From positions 1 to 64,000 of the forward strand of contig CBDIHL010000039.1 of NCBI GenBank assembly GCA_965279125.1: a stretch of DNA of 64,000 nucleotides. Reading direction: 5' to 3'. The translations under genes and the position numbers were made by a program. Below the pieces are notes generated by a model. It saw only the letters and a program-made list of their open reading frames with translations. It was not told the DNA's origin and did not search any database. The stretch's first letter is position 1; every line of letters starts with the position of its first letter. The stretch is from Dinoroseobacter sp965279125 (lineage in GTDB: Bacteria; Pseudomonadota; Alphaproteobacteria; Rhodobacterales; Rhodobacteraceae). This document shows, piece after piece, positions 43,401 through 51,371 of this stretch.

Positions 43401-44002
43401 TGAACGGCAAGGCGAGTGCCAATGCCGCGTTGCTGCAAAAGACGCTGAAAGACGTGGATATTGCCTACCAGAACCTCGAAAGTGTCGAGCTGGGCGTGAC
43501 CACGGTGGATCATTATTTCGACACGCTGGGCGGCATTTCGCGGGCTGTGAAGCGTGCGAAGGGGTCCGAGGCGACGGTCTATATCGGCGACCAGACACGC
43601 GGTGCGGGCAAAGTGCGCACGCTGGAAGATCAGGTAGCCCTCGAGACCCGCTCGCGCAGTCTGAACCCGAAATGGTTCGAAGGGATGCTCAAGCACGGGT
43701 CCGAAGGGGTCCGCCAGATTGAGGCGCAAGTCACCAATACGCTCGGCTGGTCCGCCACGACCGGGCAGGTGGAGCCTTGGGTTTATCAGCGCCTGTCCGA
43801 GACTTTTGTGCTCGATGACGCAATGCGCCAGCGCCTCAAGGATCTGAACCCAAAGGCGAGCGCGCGGATGGCGAGCCGTCTGCTTGAGGCCTGTGACCGC
43901 GATTTCTGGCAGCCTGACGACGCGACATTGGCCGCGCTGCAAGACGCTGCCGACGAGATTGAGGATGCTCTTGAGGGCCTCAGCGGGATGGCTGCGGAAT
44001 GA
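40421..44002 (+). CDS. bchH: Magnesium chelatase subunit H
   Basis: Large porphyrin-binding catalytic subunit of Mg-chelatase, related to CobN. 1193 residues, full length. An N-terminal DUF3479-like domain (RFVIITLDSHAAGPAARVAD) precedes the CobN/Mg-chelatase body. Conserved parts include HSPDGCQGCHLMCAGAGENK (here HSPDGCQGCH), LHFGMHGALEFMPGKQAGMG with likely metal-handling histidines, YLYASNNPSEATLAKRRSGA and AEGAYGSNVNQLVDSG. The ATG lies inside the end of bchB. Confidence 0.98.
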   Translation: MLDSADIQARADADLYRFVIITLDSHAAGPAARVADSLGRDFPGLQVSIFAAGEWSENPAALAEAREAISRANIVVVNLLFLDDQIKAILPDLHARRDACDAMICVIADEQIVNLTKMGDVDLSKPASGAMAMLKKLRPKTKKASSGEGQMKMLKRLPKILRFLPGKAQDLRTYFLTMQYWLDGSDQNMEQMLRLLVSRYAGRPEWADAEVQAPVEYPEVGLYHPDHPERVFTDAADLPAMPDAVGTVGVLMMRSYILSADAAHYDGVIKTLEARGLRVIPAFAGGLDGRPAIDRYFRDEHGTKIDTLVSLTGFSLVGGPAYNDSDMAVQVLSALDVPYISAHSLEFQTLGQWSTSEAGLGPVETTMLIALPEIDGATNPTVFGGRHSPDGCQGCHLMCAGAGENKQMAACQERVISLAEKVERLVRLRRKENAEKKIGVVLFGFPPNAGAAGTAAYLSVFESLHNTLLRMKADGYTLEVPETVDALREVVLGGNSGTYGQDGNVAEHVSADTIVKITPPLAAIEAVWGPAPGRIQSDGRGVFVLGAHLGNVFVGLQPTFGYEGDPMRLLFEKGFAPTHAFSTFYLWLKEIYGADALLHFGMHGALEFMPGKQAGMGARDWPDRLIGEMPNIYLYASNNPSEATLAKRRSGAVTVTHLTPPLASSGLYKGLSELKDSVSRYRKMEPSDPLRAELEALIADQAEVVDMAGVAPDALWLKLLETEDALIPDGLHIVGKTMDEATRAEHLATMADQTPEALGRIDLLLQDETELPALMRALSAKYISPVPGGDLIRSPEVLPTGRNIHAFDPFRMPTAFAIADGAKQAQLLLDTHPTLPRSVALVLWGSDNIKSDGGPISQAMALLGTKPRFDAFGRLCGAELIPLEDLGRPRIDVVMTLSGIFRDLLPLQTKMLAEAAYLCAVADEPVEQNFVRAHALAYATEMGCEMEVAALRVFSNAEGAYGSNVNQLVDSGAWEDEGELADAYEARKGFAYGMNGKASANAALLQKTLKDVDIAYQNLESVELGVTTVDHYFDTLGGISRAVKRAKGSEATVYIGDQTRGAGKVRTLEDQVALETRSRSLNPKWFEGMLKHGSEGVRQIEAQVTNTLGWSATTGQVEPWVYQRLSETFVLDDAMRQRLKDLNPKASARMASRLLEACDRDFWQPDDATLAALQDAADEIEDALEGLSGMAAE

Positions 44003-44028
44003 AGCTGACCGACACATATGTGACCACT

Positions 44029-44066
44029 GCCGGAGCCTCCGGCGGGGATATTTTGAAAAGCAAAGA
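44029..44066 (+). repeat. Palindromic intergenic element between bchH and bchL
   Basis: GCCGGA-GCC-TCCGGC followed by GGGGATATTTTG and an A-rich tract. Elements of this form (small G+C palindrome, then GGATATTT) are widespread between genes in Rhodobacteraceae from general familiarity. A related decayed copy appears at 40224-40256 inside bchB. It sits within the operon, so it is not simply a terminator. Confidence 0.5.
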
Positions 44067-44114
44067 GCTGGCGGCGTTTCAGACCCGTTGCCTGAACCGT
44101 CAAAGGAGAACGAC

Positions 44115-45062
44115 ATGAGCCCACTGGACACAAAAAGTCCCCCGGCCAGCAAAGCGCCCCGCGTGGACAGCCTTGCGACCCCCCCGATCTTGAAGAAGGG
44201 CGAGGATGGCGAAGGCTCACTGCAAGTGCACCAAGACGCCTCGATGAAGATCGACGGCGCGAAGGTGTTTTCGATCTACGGCAAGGGCGGTATCGGCAAA
44301 TCGACGACCTCGTCGAACCTGTCGGCGGCGTTCTCTATGTTGGGCAAGCGCGTCCTGCAAATCGGGTGCGACCCCAAGCATGACAGCACGTTCACCTTGA
44401 CCGGGCATCTCCAGCCCACGGTCATCGATATCCTCAAGGAGGTGGATTTCCATCCCGAGGAGCTGCGCGCCGAAGACTTCGTGACTACCGGCTTTAACGG
44501 CGTGATGTGTGTCGAAGCAGGCGGTCCGCCTGCGGGCACTGGTTGTGGCGGCTATGTTGTCGGTCAGACGGTGAAGCTGCTCAAGCAACACCATCTGCTG
44601 GAAGACACCGACGTGGTGATCTTCGACGTGCTGGGCGACGTTGTCTGCGGTGGTTTTGCAGCGCCTTTGCAGCACGCGGATCGCGCCGTGATCGTAACGG
44701 CCAATGATTTCGACAGCATCTACGCGATGAACCGGATCATTGCTGCCGTGCAGGCCAAGTCGAAGAACTATCCTGTGCGTCTTGCCGGTTGCATCGCCAA
44801 CCGCTCCGAGACGACCGAGGAAGTGGACCGCTATTGCGACAAGGTCGGCTTCAACAAGATCGCACATATGCCTGCCGTCGACGCGATCCGGCGCTCGCGT
44901 TTGAAGAAGAAAACCCTGTTTGAGATGGACGATGAAGAAGACATCGTGCGCTGCCGGGCGGAGTATATTCGCCTTGCTGAGACGCTCTGGAAAGGGACCG
45001 AGCCGCTCGCGCCCGCGCCCCTGCCGGACCGTGAGATCTTCGAGTTGCTTGGATTTGATTGA
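44115..45062 (+). CDS. bchL: Light-independent protochlorophyllide reductase iron protein L
   Basis: NifH-like ATPase donating electrons to BchNB. 315 residues from ATG 44115, which follows AAAGGAG. P-loop YGKGGIGKSTTSSNLS near residue 55; 4Fe-4S cysteines in GTGCGGYVVG and DVVCGGFAAPLQ. An N-terminal extension of about 45 polar residues is normal for this family in Rhodobacteraceae. The stop overlaps the bchM start by one base. Confidence 0.98.
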   Translation: MSPLDTKSPPASKAPRVDSLATPPILKKGEDGEGSLQVHQDASMKIDGAKVFSIYGKGGIGKSTTSSNLSAAFSMLGKRVLQIGCDPKHDSTFTLTGHLQPTVIDILKEVDFHPEELRAEDFVTTGFNGVMCVEAGGPPAGTGCGGYVVGQTVKLLKQHHLLEDTDVVIFDVLGDVVCGGFAAPLQHADRAVIVTANDFDSIYAMNRIIAAVQAKSKNYPVRLAGCIANRSETTEEVDRYCDKVGFNKIAHMPAVDAIRRSRLKKKTLFEMDDEEDIVRCRAEYIRLAETLWKGTEPLAPAPLPDREIFELLGFD

Positions 45063-45742
45063 TGCCTGCCTATGAGAGCACCCTGACCCGCGTCGAGGAC
45101 TATTTCGACCGCACCGCCACCACGACATGGGAGCGTCTGACCTCGGACGCGCCTGTGTCGAAGGTGCGTGAAACCGTGCGTAAAGGGCGGGACCAGATGC
45201 GCGCGATTATGCTTGACCAGTTGCCCGAGGACCTGACCGGGATGCGTGTTCTTGATGCCGGATGCGGCACCGGGACGGCGACGATCGAGATGGCGTCGCG
45301 CGGCGCGGAAGTCGTGGCGATTGATATCTCGCCTTCGCTGGTGGAGATCGCGCGCAAGCGGATGCCCGAGGGTTTGTGCGGCTCGGTGAAATTCACGTCC
45401 GGCGACATGCTCGACCCGGCGCTGGGCACGTTTGATCATGTGATCGCGATGGACAGTCTGATCTATTACGAGGCGTCCGATATCGGCAAAGCGCTGGCGG
45501 CGCTTAGCCCACGCGTCGGCTCGGTTGTGTTCACCGTCGCGCCACGCACCCCGTTCTTGATGACCTTCTTTAGCGTCGGAAAATTGTTTCCGCGCAAGGA
45601 TCGCAGCCCTGTGATGATCCCGCATGCGCCCGCGCGTCTGCAAAAAGCGGCCCATAAGGCGGGTGCGCCGGGCGAAATCTCGGAAATTGAGCGTGTCACA
45701 AGTGGCTTTTATATCTCCACCTGCCTGGAGTACCGGGCATGA
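45062..45742 (+). CDS. bchM: Mg-protoporphyrin IX O-methyltransferase
   Basis: Methylates the 13-propionate of Mg-protoporphyrin IX using SAM, preparing ring E closure. 226 residues. SAM-binding motif GMRVLDAGCGTGTATIEMAS, acidic loop VVAIDISPSLVEIA, and the C-terminal RVTSGFYISTCLEY that is typical of BchM. The ATG shares one base with the bchL stop (TGATG). Confidence 0.97.
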   Translation: MPAYESTLTRVEDYFDRTATTTWERLTSDAPVSKVRETVRKGRDQMRAIMLDQLPEDLTGMRVLDAGCGTGTATIEMASRGAEVVAIDISPSLVEIARKRMPEGLCGSVKFTSGDMLDPALGTFDHVIAMDSLIYYEASDIGKALAALSPRVGSVVFTVAPRTPFLMTFFSVGKLFPRKDRSPVMIPHAPARLQKAAHKAGAPGEISEIERVTSGFYISTCLEYRA

Positions 45743-47175
45743 GCGACACGCGGCGTCCTCTGGTTGGCCAACTGGCCCTGCGGTTTTTGCCGTTTGCCGA
45801 TGCGGGCAGCGAAGGCTTGCCGTTGGCGACCTTGTTGCGCCTGAGCTTGTTCCAAGTGTCGGTCGGCATGGCCACGGTCATGTTGCTGGGCACGCTGAAC
45901 CGCGTGATGATCGTCGAGCTGAGCGTCCCTGCGATGCTGGTCGCGGTGATGATCGCGATCCCGGTGCTTGTGGCGCCGTTCCGCGCGCTGCTGGGGTTCC
46001 GGTCTGACACGCACCGCTCGGCCATCGGGTGGAAGCGGATACCGTTCATGTGGTTCGGTACGCTTTGGCAGTTCGGCGGGTTGGCGATTATGCCGATGTG
46101 CCTGCTGGTTCTGGGCGGCGACAATTACTACAACGTGCCGTTTGCAGGCGAGGTTTTGGCCGCACTCGCGTTCCTGATGACGGGCCTTGGCCTTCATATG
46201 ACGCAGACGGCGGGCCTTGCCTTGGCGAGCGATCGCGCGACCGAGGAAACGCGGCCGCGTGTTGTGGCGCTTTTGTATGTGATGTTCCTGATCGGCGCGG
46301 GTGTGAGCGCGATCATCATTGGTTGGCTGCTGAAGGACTTCGGCAACGTCAAACTGATCCAGGTCGTGCAAGGCACCGCTGTGGCGACCTTGGTGCTGAA
46401 CCTGATCGCGCTTTGGAAGCAGGAAAGCGTCCGCCCAATGAGCCGCGAAGAACGCGCCGCCCCGCGACCAAGTTTCCGCGATGCGTGGGATGATTTTGCC
46501 AGTGGCGGTGATGCTGGTCGGCTTCTCGTCGTTGTGTTCATCGGAACGTTGGCCTTCACCATGCAAGATGTTCTGCTGGAGCCCTATGGCGGTGAAATTC
46601 TTGGCCTGAGCGTTTCGGCAACGACCTTCCTGACGGCGATGTGGGCCGCTGGCGCGCTGATCGGGTTTGGATTTGCCGCGAAATGGCTCGCAAACGGGAT
46701 CAATCCTTATCGCATGGGCGCGCGTGGTCTGCTGGTTGGCGTTATTGCCTTCTCGGCGGTGATATTTGCGGCCCCGATGAACAGCTCGGTCGTGTTCTTT
46801 ATCGGCGCTGGGCTGATCGGGCTTGGCGGCGGCTTGTTTTCGGTCGCGACCCTGACGGCGGCGATGACGATGCCGGTGCAGGGGATCGCGGGGCGTGGTC
46901 TGGCTTTGGGGGCTTGGGGCGCCGCGCAGGCGACTGCCGCAGGTGTCGGTGTCGCGCTTGGCGGCACCATTCGCGACGTCGTCAATTCACAAGTTTTGTC
47001 GGGCACCTGGCAGGCGGATTTCGTCGGTCCCAGCCTTGGCTATTCCGTCGTCTATCATATCGAGATCGGCTTGATCTTCGTCACTCTCATTGCGCTCGGG
47101 CCGCTGGTCCGCACTCGGGCGCGCTTCAATCGCGGGGAGGCTGGCAAGATCGGTCTCGCCGACTTCCCCACTTAA
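45739..47175 (+). CDS. lhaA: LhaA, LH1 assembly protein (PucC family)
   Basis: Twelve-helix PucC/LhaA membrane protein needed for normal LH1 assembly in Rhodobacter. 478 residues. Seen: helix 1 VGMATVMLLGTLNRVMIVEL, GFRSDTHRSAIGWKRIPFMW, which is diagnostic for LhaA/PucC, FTMQDVLLEPYGGEILGLS and GAWGAAQATAAGVGVALGG. It lies between bchM (ATGA overlap) and puhA, its usual location. Confidence 0.95.
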   Translation: MSDTRRPLVGQLALRFLPFADAGSEGLPLATLLRLSLFQVSVGMATVMLLGTLNRVMIVELSVPAMLVAVMIAIPVLVAPFRALLGFRSDTHRSAIGWKRIPFMWFGTLWQFGGLAIMPMCLLVLGGDNYYNVPFAGEVLAALAFLMTGLGLHMTQTAGLALASDRATEETRPRVVALLYVMFLIGAGVSAIIIGWLLKDFGNVKLIQVVQGTAVATLVLNLIALWKQESVRPMSREERAAPRPSFRDAWDDFASGGDAGRLLVVVFIGTLAFTMQDVLLEPYGGEILGLSVSATTFLTAMWAAGALIGFGFAAKWLANGINPYRMGARGLLVGVIAFSAVIFAAPMNSSVVFFIGAGLIGLGGGLFSVATLTAAMTMPVQGIAGRGLALGAWGAAQATAAGVGVALGGTIRDVVNSQVLSGTWQADFVGPSLGYSVVYHIEIGLIFVTLIALGPLVRTRARFNRGEAGKIGLADFPT

Positions 47176-47199
47176 ACGCGCAACAAAAGGAACCCTCCC

Positions 47200-47970
47200 A
47201 TGGAAGCCACATTCTTCGGAGAATTCGATCTCGCCAGCCTGTCCATCTGGCTGTTCTGGGGCTTTTTTGCCCTTCTGATCTATTACCTGCAAACCGAGAA
47301 CATGCGGGAAGGTTATCCGCTTGAGGATGACAACGGCGATCCGGCGGCCAACCAAGGCCCCTTCCCGGTGCCGAACCCCAAGACCTTCACGCTGCCCCAT
47401 GGGCGCGGTGAGGTTGTTGTACCCGGTCCTGATTATCAAGCGCGCGAAGACCTCGCGCTTGAGCGGACCTCAGCCTCTAACGGTTTCCCGATGGAGCCAA
47501 CCGGCGATCCGATGATCGATGGCGTTGGTCCCGCAAGCTGGGCCGCGCGCCGCGATGTGCCTGAGCTGGACGGCCACGGTCATCCGAAGATCATCCCGAT
47601 GTCGGGCAACGATAAGTTCCATGTCTCTGCGGGTCGCGATCCGATGGGTCTGCCGGTGGAAGCGGGCGACAAGGAACTGGTCGGCACGATCACCGATATG
47701 TGGGTCGACGAGCCTGAGCAGATGGTCCGCTATCTTGAGGTCACACTCGACGAGGCCCATGGCGGCGGGACACGTTTGATCCCAATGCAACTGCTGCGGA
47801 TCAAGTCGGACCGGATTGCGGTGCATTCCATCTATGGCAAGCACTTTGCCAACGTGCCGAAGATCAAATCCGCGTCGCAAGTGACACTGCTCGAGGAAGA
47901 CAAGATCTGTGGCTACTACGCGGGCGGTAAACTCTATGCCGATGAAGCCCGCCTTGAGCCTCAGCTGTAA
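47200..47970 (+). CDS. puhA: Photosynthetic reaction centre H subunit
   Basis: Caps the cytoplasmic side of the reaction centre and guides proton transfer to QB. 256 residues: one N-terminal membrane helix (SIWLFWGFFALLIYYLQTE) followed by a large PRC-barrel domain (LVGTITDMWVDEPEQMVRYLE, KIKSASQVTLLEEDKICGYY). A ribosome site (AAAGGA) lies upstream of ATG 47200. Eleven bases separate it from puhB. Confidence 0.98.
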   Translation: MEATFFGEFDLASLSIWLFWGFFALLIYYLQTENMREGYPLEDDNGDPAANQGPFPVPNPKTFTLPHGRGEVVVPGPDYQAREDLALERTSASNGFPMEPTGDPMIDGVGPASWAARRDVPELDGHGHPKIIPMSGNDKFHVSAGRDPMGLPVEAGDKELVGTITDMWVDEPEQMVRYLEVTLDEAHGGGTRLIPMQLLRIKSDRIAVHSIYGKHFANVPKIKSASQVTLLEEDKICGYYAGGKLYADEARLEPQL

Positions 47971-47981
47971 GGAGCCATGTC

Positions 47982-48629
47982 ATGAGCCACGATGATTTCG
48001 AGATAGAGCCGATTGAAGGGTTGCCGGAACTGCCGCCAGAGGGGGAAACGATCCTCTGGCAGGGCAAGCCGGACTGGTGGACGCTGGCCAAGGAAAGCCT
48101 CGCGCTGCGCGGTGTGATGATCTACTTCGCGTTCCTTGGCGCATGGCGCTCGGTTGCCTTGATGGCCGAGCGGGATGTCGTCACCAGCCTTGCCGGTGCG
48201 CTGCCGTTCTTGATCCTCGGCGGTATTGTCGTGGCAATCTTGACGGTGATTGCGATCGCGCAGGCGATGACCACGGTCTACACCATCACCAACCGCCGTG
48301 TGGCCATGCGGATTGGTGCGGCGCTGAACGTGACTTATAATTTGCCCTACACGTGGATCGAGAGCGCCGATCTTGACCTGCGCAAGGGGGGCACGGGGAC
48401 TATCGCGTTGAAATTGCGCGGAGAAACCCAGATCAGCTACTTCATGCTGTGGCCCCATATGCGCCCTTGGCACATGAAAGAACCGCAACCCGCTTTGCGC
48501 TGTATCAAAGATGCACAGAAAATAGCTGATATCCTTGCGGATGCAGCCGCCACCCATATCACGACCAACCGGCTTGCAACCTCGGACGACCAGACCCCGT
48601 CCAATGCGGTTGCCATGCCTGCCGAATAA
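47982..48629 (+). CDS. puhB: PuhB, reaction-centre assembly protein
   Basis: A 215-residue membrane protein of the PuhB family, a reaction-centre assembly factor in Rhodobacter. Features: conserved N-terminus EGLPELPPEGETILWQGKPD, two to three hydrophobic helices, then a bPH2-like segment YTITNRRVAMRIGAALN with VTYNLPYTWIESADL. Its ribosome site GGAG immediately follows the puhA stop. Confidence 0.93.
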   Translation: MSHDDFEIEPIEGLPELPPEGETILWQGKPDWWTLAKESLALRGVMIYFAFLGAWRSVALMAERDVVTSLAGALPFLILGGIVVAILTVIAIAQAMTTVYTITNRRVAMRIGAALNVTYNLPYTWIESADLDLRKGGTGTIALKLRGETQISYFMLWPHMRPWHMKEPQPALRCIKDAQKIADILADAAATHITTNRLATSDDQTPSNAVAMPAE

Positions 48630-48645
48630 GGAGCCTTGAGGGAAG

Positions 48646-49119
48646 ATGAACGACCAATCCTACGCCCACGAACAGCTGCGTGAGCGCGACCGGGAAATGA
48701 TCCCGAGCCTGCTTTTGCGCGCTATGCTGTTTCTTGTGGTGGCCGTCTTGGTGATCGTTGCGTTCGCGCGCCTCACCGACCGGCCGCTGGAGGCGACGCG
48801 ACCCGAAGGGGTTCCCGTCGTTGCCGAGCGCTCTATCCAGATATTCGGCGATATGTCGGGCGCTGCCCGCGTGCTGGATGCCAATGGCGTCCTGCTTGCT
48901 GATCTTGGCCCCGAAGAGGGTGGCTTTATCTCCGGCATGAGCCGGGTTCTGCACCGTGAACGGATGAAAATCGGCGTCGCCGATGATGCCCCCGTTCGCC
49001 TTGTGCGGTTCGCTGATGGCCACCTCGTTCTGTTCGATGATGCGACCGGTTGGTCCGCCACCATCGAAGGGTTTGGTGCCGATAACAAAGCCGCCTTTGC
49101 GCGCCTTCTGGAGGACTAG
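48646..49119 (+). CDS. puhC: PuhC, photosynthetic complex assembly protein
   Basis: A 157-residue protein with one N-terminal membrane helix (LLRAMLFLVVAVLVIVAFARL) and a periplasmic domain (ERSIQIFGDMSGAARVLDAN, LVLFDDATGWSATIEGFG). PuhC is required for efficient RC-LH1 core assembly in Rhodobacter capsulatus. It lies between puhB and a small conserved-position gene, all on the plus strand. Confidence 0.92.
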   Translation: MNDQSYAHEQLRERDREMIPSLLLRAMLFLVVAVLVIVAFARLTDRPLEATRPEGVPVVAERSIQIFGDMSGAARVLDANGVLLADLGPEEGGFISGMSRVLHRERMKIGVADDAPVRLVRFADGHLVLFDDATGWSATIEGFGADNKAAFARLLED

Positions 49120-49123
49120 AGAA

Positions 49124-49420
49124 ATGGGCATTTTTACCCGCACCGAGGAAACTGCGCCTTGCACAGTGACCATCAGCCACCGCTTCGAAGAGCTGTCCGC
49201 GCATGTGAAATTCAACGACGGCTCAGTCGTCAACGCCGGTGATTCCGTGCTCGTCCAAGGGTCCGAGATCATGGCCCCTTACGGCGAAGTGGTCTCGGAA
49301 GATCGCATCGCGGTCATCACGCGTGCCAGCACGATCGAGCGCGTCTGGACCCAGATGACTGGCGATTTCGAATTTATGGAACTCTGCGAGTTCTCGTTTT
49401 CTGAGGAGGTCACACTGTGA
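49124..49420 (+). CDS. Uncharacterised protein between puhC and acsF (98 aa)
   Basis: A 98-residue soluble protein with ribosome site GGAGG and an ATGA overlap with acsF. It begins MGIFTRTEETAPCTVTISHR and looks beta-rich (SAHVKFNDGSVVNAGDSVLV, GEVVSEDRIAVITRASTIERV). No membrane helix. A small ORF in this position is usual in purple bacterial puh-acsF operons, but its role is not defined. It may belong to cyclase function or core assembly by location. Confidence 0.8.
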   Translation: MGIFTRTEETAPCTVTISHRFEELSAHVKFNDGSVVNAGDSVLVQGSEIMAPYGEVVSEDRIAVITRASTIERVWTQMTGDFEFMELCEFSFSEEVTL

Positions 49421-50550
49421 ACATCCAAAGCCCTACCCCCGACGCATCCCATACGGCTGACGCTACCACCGTCGAAGAAAGTCTGCGCATCCAGGAAGAG
49501 ATGGCGAAGTTCGACAGCAAAGCGGCCACTGCCGTTGCGATGCAGAACACCCTGCTGACCCCGCGTTTCTACACCACCGATTTCGACGCGATGGACTCGA
49601 TCAACGTCGAAGGCATCCGCGAGGAGTGGGATACGCTGATCAACGCGATGAAGGCCGACCCTAACAAGGGTCACTTCAAGAAGAACGAAGACTGGGACCA
49701 TGTCGATTGGGACGGGATGGAGCCGGGCCTGAAGAAGGAGTTTATCGACTTCCTGATCAGCTCCTGCACCGCCGAATTCTCAGGCTGCGTGCTCTACAAA
49801 GAGATGAAGCGGCGCGGCAACAACAAGGACATCGTGGAGCTGTTCCAGCTGATGGCGCGCGATGAGGCCCGCCATGCCGGTTTCATCAACGACGCCCTTC
49901 GCGAGGCCGGTATCGCCGTGAACCTTGGCTTCCTGACCCAGAACAAGAAGTACACCTACTTCCGGCCCAAGTTCATTTACTACGCGACGTATCTGTCCGA
50001 GAAGATCGGCTATGCCCGCTACATCACCATCTACCGCCACCTTGAGGCGAACCCGGAATATCGCTTCCATCCGATTTTCAAGTGGTTCCGGGAGTGGTGC
50101 AATGACGAGTTCTCCCACGGCGAGGCTTTTGCGCTGTTGATGAAGACCGACCCCAAGCTGACCAGCACGCGGGTCAACAAGGCGTGGATCAAGTTCTTCC
50201 TGACGGCGTTTTGCGCCACGATGTATATTCGCGATCACCAGCGGCCAGCCTTCCATGCGGCCTTGGGGATTGATCCCGATGAATACGCCCATGAGGTATT
50301 CCGGAAGACTTTCGAGATCTCCAAGCAGTCCTTCCCGCTGATGCTCGATATCGACCATCCGCGTTGGCAACGCACGCTGGAAGCGATGCAACGCGCCAAT
50401 CTGGACCTTGCGGAGGCTGAAGCCAACGGCAAGTTCTTCAAGAAGATCGGTGCGAAAATGCGGGCGGCTGCGGCTTTCGCGAGCCTCTACATGATCCCGG
50501 CCAAGCACCATGACATCAACGAAGTCACCCGTCTGGAGCCTGCCTACTAA
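49417..50550 (+). CDS. acsF: Mg-protoporphyrin IX monomethyl ester oxidative cyclase (AcsF)
   Basis: Oxygen-dependent di-iron cyclase that forms ring E of protochlorophyllide. 377 residues. Ferritin-like iron-ligand helices: CTAEFSGCVLYKEMKRR, LMARDEARHAGFINDAL (ExxH) and EWCNDEFSHGEAFALLM. Its presence, with no bchE in the window, matches aerobic pigment synthesis. It overlaps the upstream 98-residue gene by four bases and abuts puhE. Confidence 0.97.
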   Translation: MNIQSPTPDASHTADATTVEESLRIQEEMAKFDSKAATAVAMQNTLLTPRFYTTDFDAMDSINVEGIREEWDTLINAMKADPNKGHFKKNEDWDHVDWDGMEPGLKKEFIDFLISSCTAEFSGCVLYKEMKRRGNNKDIVELFQLMARDEARHAGFINDALREAGIAVNLGFLTQNKKYTYFRPKFIYYATYLSEKIGYARYITIYRHLEANPEYRFHPIFKWFREWCNDEFSHGEAFALLMKTDPKLTSTRVNKAWIKFFLTAFCATMYIRDHQRPAFHAALGIDPDEYAHEVFRKTFEISKQSFPLMLDIDHPRWQRTLEAMQRANLDLAEAEANGKFFKKIGAKMRAAAAFASLYMIPAKHHDINEVTRLEPAY

Positions 50551-51371
50551 TGCTCTCCAGCCCTTGGATCGCGGCCCTCGGGGCCCTTTTTCTCTGGTGG
50601 TTTTCCACCGGGGCGATCCTTGTGCTTGTGAAACATGCCGACAAACGGGGCGGTTTCGCGCATATGCGTGCTGCCGTCCTGAGTCTGCCGATCCTCGTGA
50701 TCGGGGCATATGGCTTTGTGCAAACGCTGGATATGCTCACGCCCGGCGGCGTGATGCTGGCGTTCATCTCGGCGGTGGCCGTGTGGGGCTGGATCGAGAT
50801 CGCGTTCCTGACGGGCATGATCACCGGGCCGAACCGCACAGTCTGCCCTGCGCCGATCCCTGAATGGCAGCGTTTCCTGCGCGCTTGGGGCACGATTGCC
50901 TATCACGAGTTCGCCTTGGTTGGTGCGCTGATTGTGATGGGGATCTACGCCGCAGGTGCGGAGAACGCGTTCGGGTTCTGGACCTTCGCGGTGCTGTTCT
51001 TTGCGCGGCTTTCCGCCAAGCTGAACCTCTTTCTCGGTGTGCCCAAGATCAATACCGAGTTTCTGCCGACCCCGCTGGCGCATCTGCCCAGCCACTTTCA
51101 CAACAATCATATCAACTGGCTGTTCCCGTATTCGGTGACCGCCCTGACCTTCGCCATGACATGCTGGATCGAGCGTCTTTATAGCGCCGAGACACCTGCG
51201 GCTACGACAGGCTTTGCCCTGCTGGCCGCCTTCACAGCCCTCGCGCTGCTCGAGCATTGGTTCATGGTCGTGAAACTGCCCGACGAAAAGCTCTGGCGCT
51301 GGTTGCTGCCCGCCAAAGACGAACAAAAACAAAAGACTGCTACACTGAGTGAGGATGCCCATGGACTTTGA
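50550..51371 (+). CDS. puhE: PuhE, membrane protein affecting bacteriochlorophyll synthesis
   Basis: A 273-residue protein with about seven membrane helices (DUF3623). Seen: WIAALGALFLWWFSTGAIL at the N-terminus, FAHMRAAVLSLPILVIGAY, and the conserved LNLFLGVPKINTEFLP and LPSHFHNNHINWLFPY histidine-rich loop. PuhE negatively modulates bacteriochlorophyll production in Rhodobacter capsulatus. It shares one base with acsF and overlaps hemA by 11 bases. Confidence 0.92.
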   Translation: MLSSPWIAALGALFLWWFSTGAILVLVKHADKRGGFAHMRAAVLSLPILVIGAYGFVQTLDMLTPGGVMLAFISAVAVWGWIEIAFLTGMITGPNRTVCPAPIPEWQRFLRAWGTIAYHEFALVGALIVMGIYAAGAENAFGFWTFAVLFFARLSAKLNLFLGVPKINTEFLPTPLAHLPSHFHNNHINWLFPYSVTALTFAMTCWIERLYSAETPAATTGFALLAAFTALALLEHWFMVVKLPDEKLWRWLLPAKDEQKQKTATLSEDAHGL

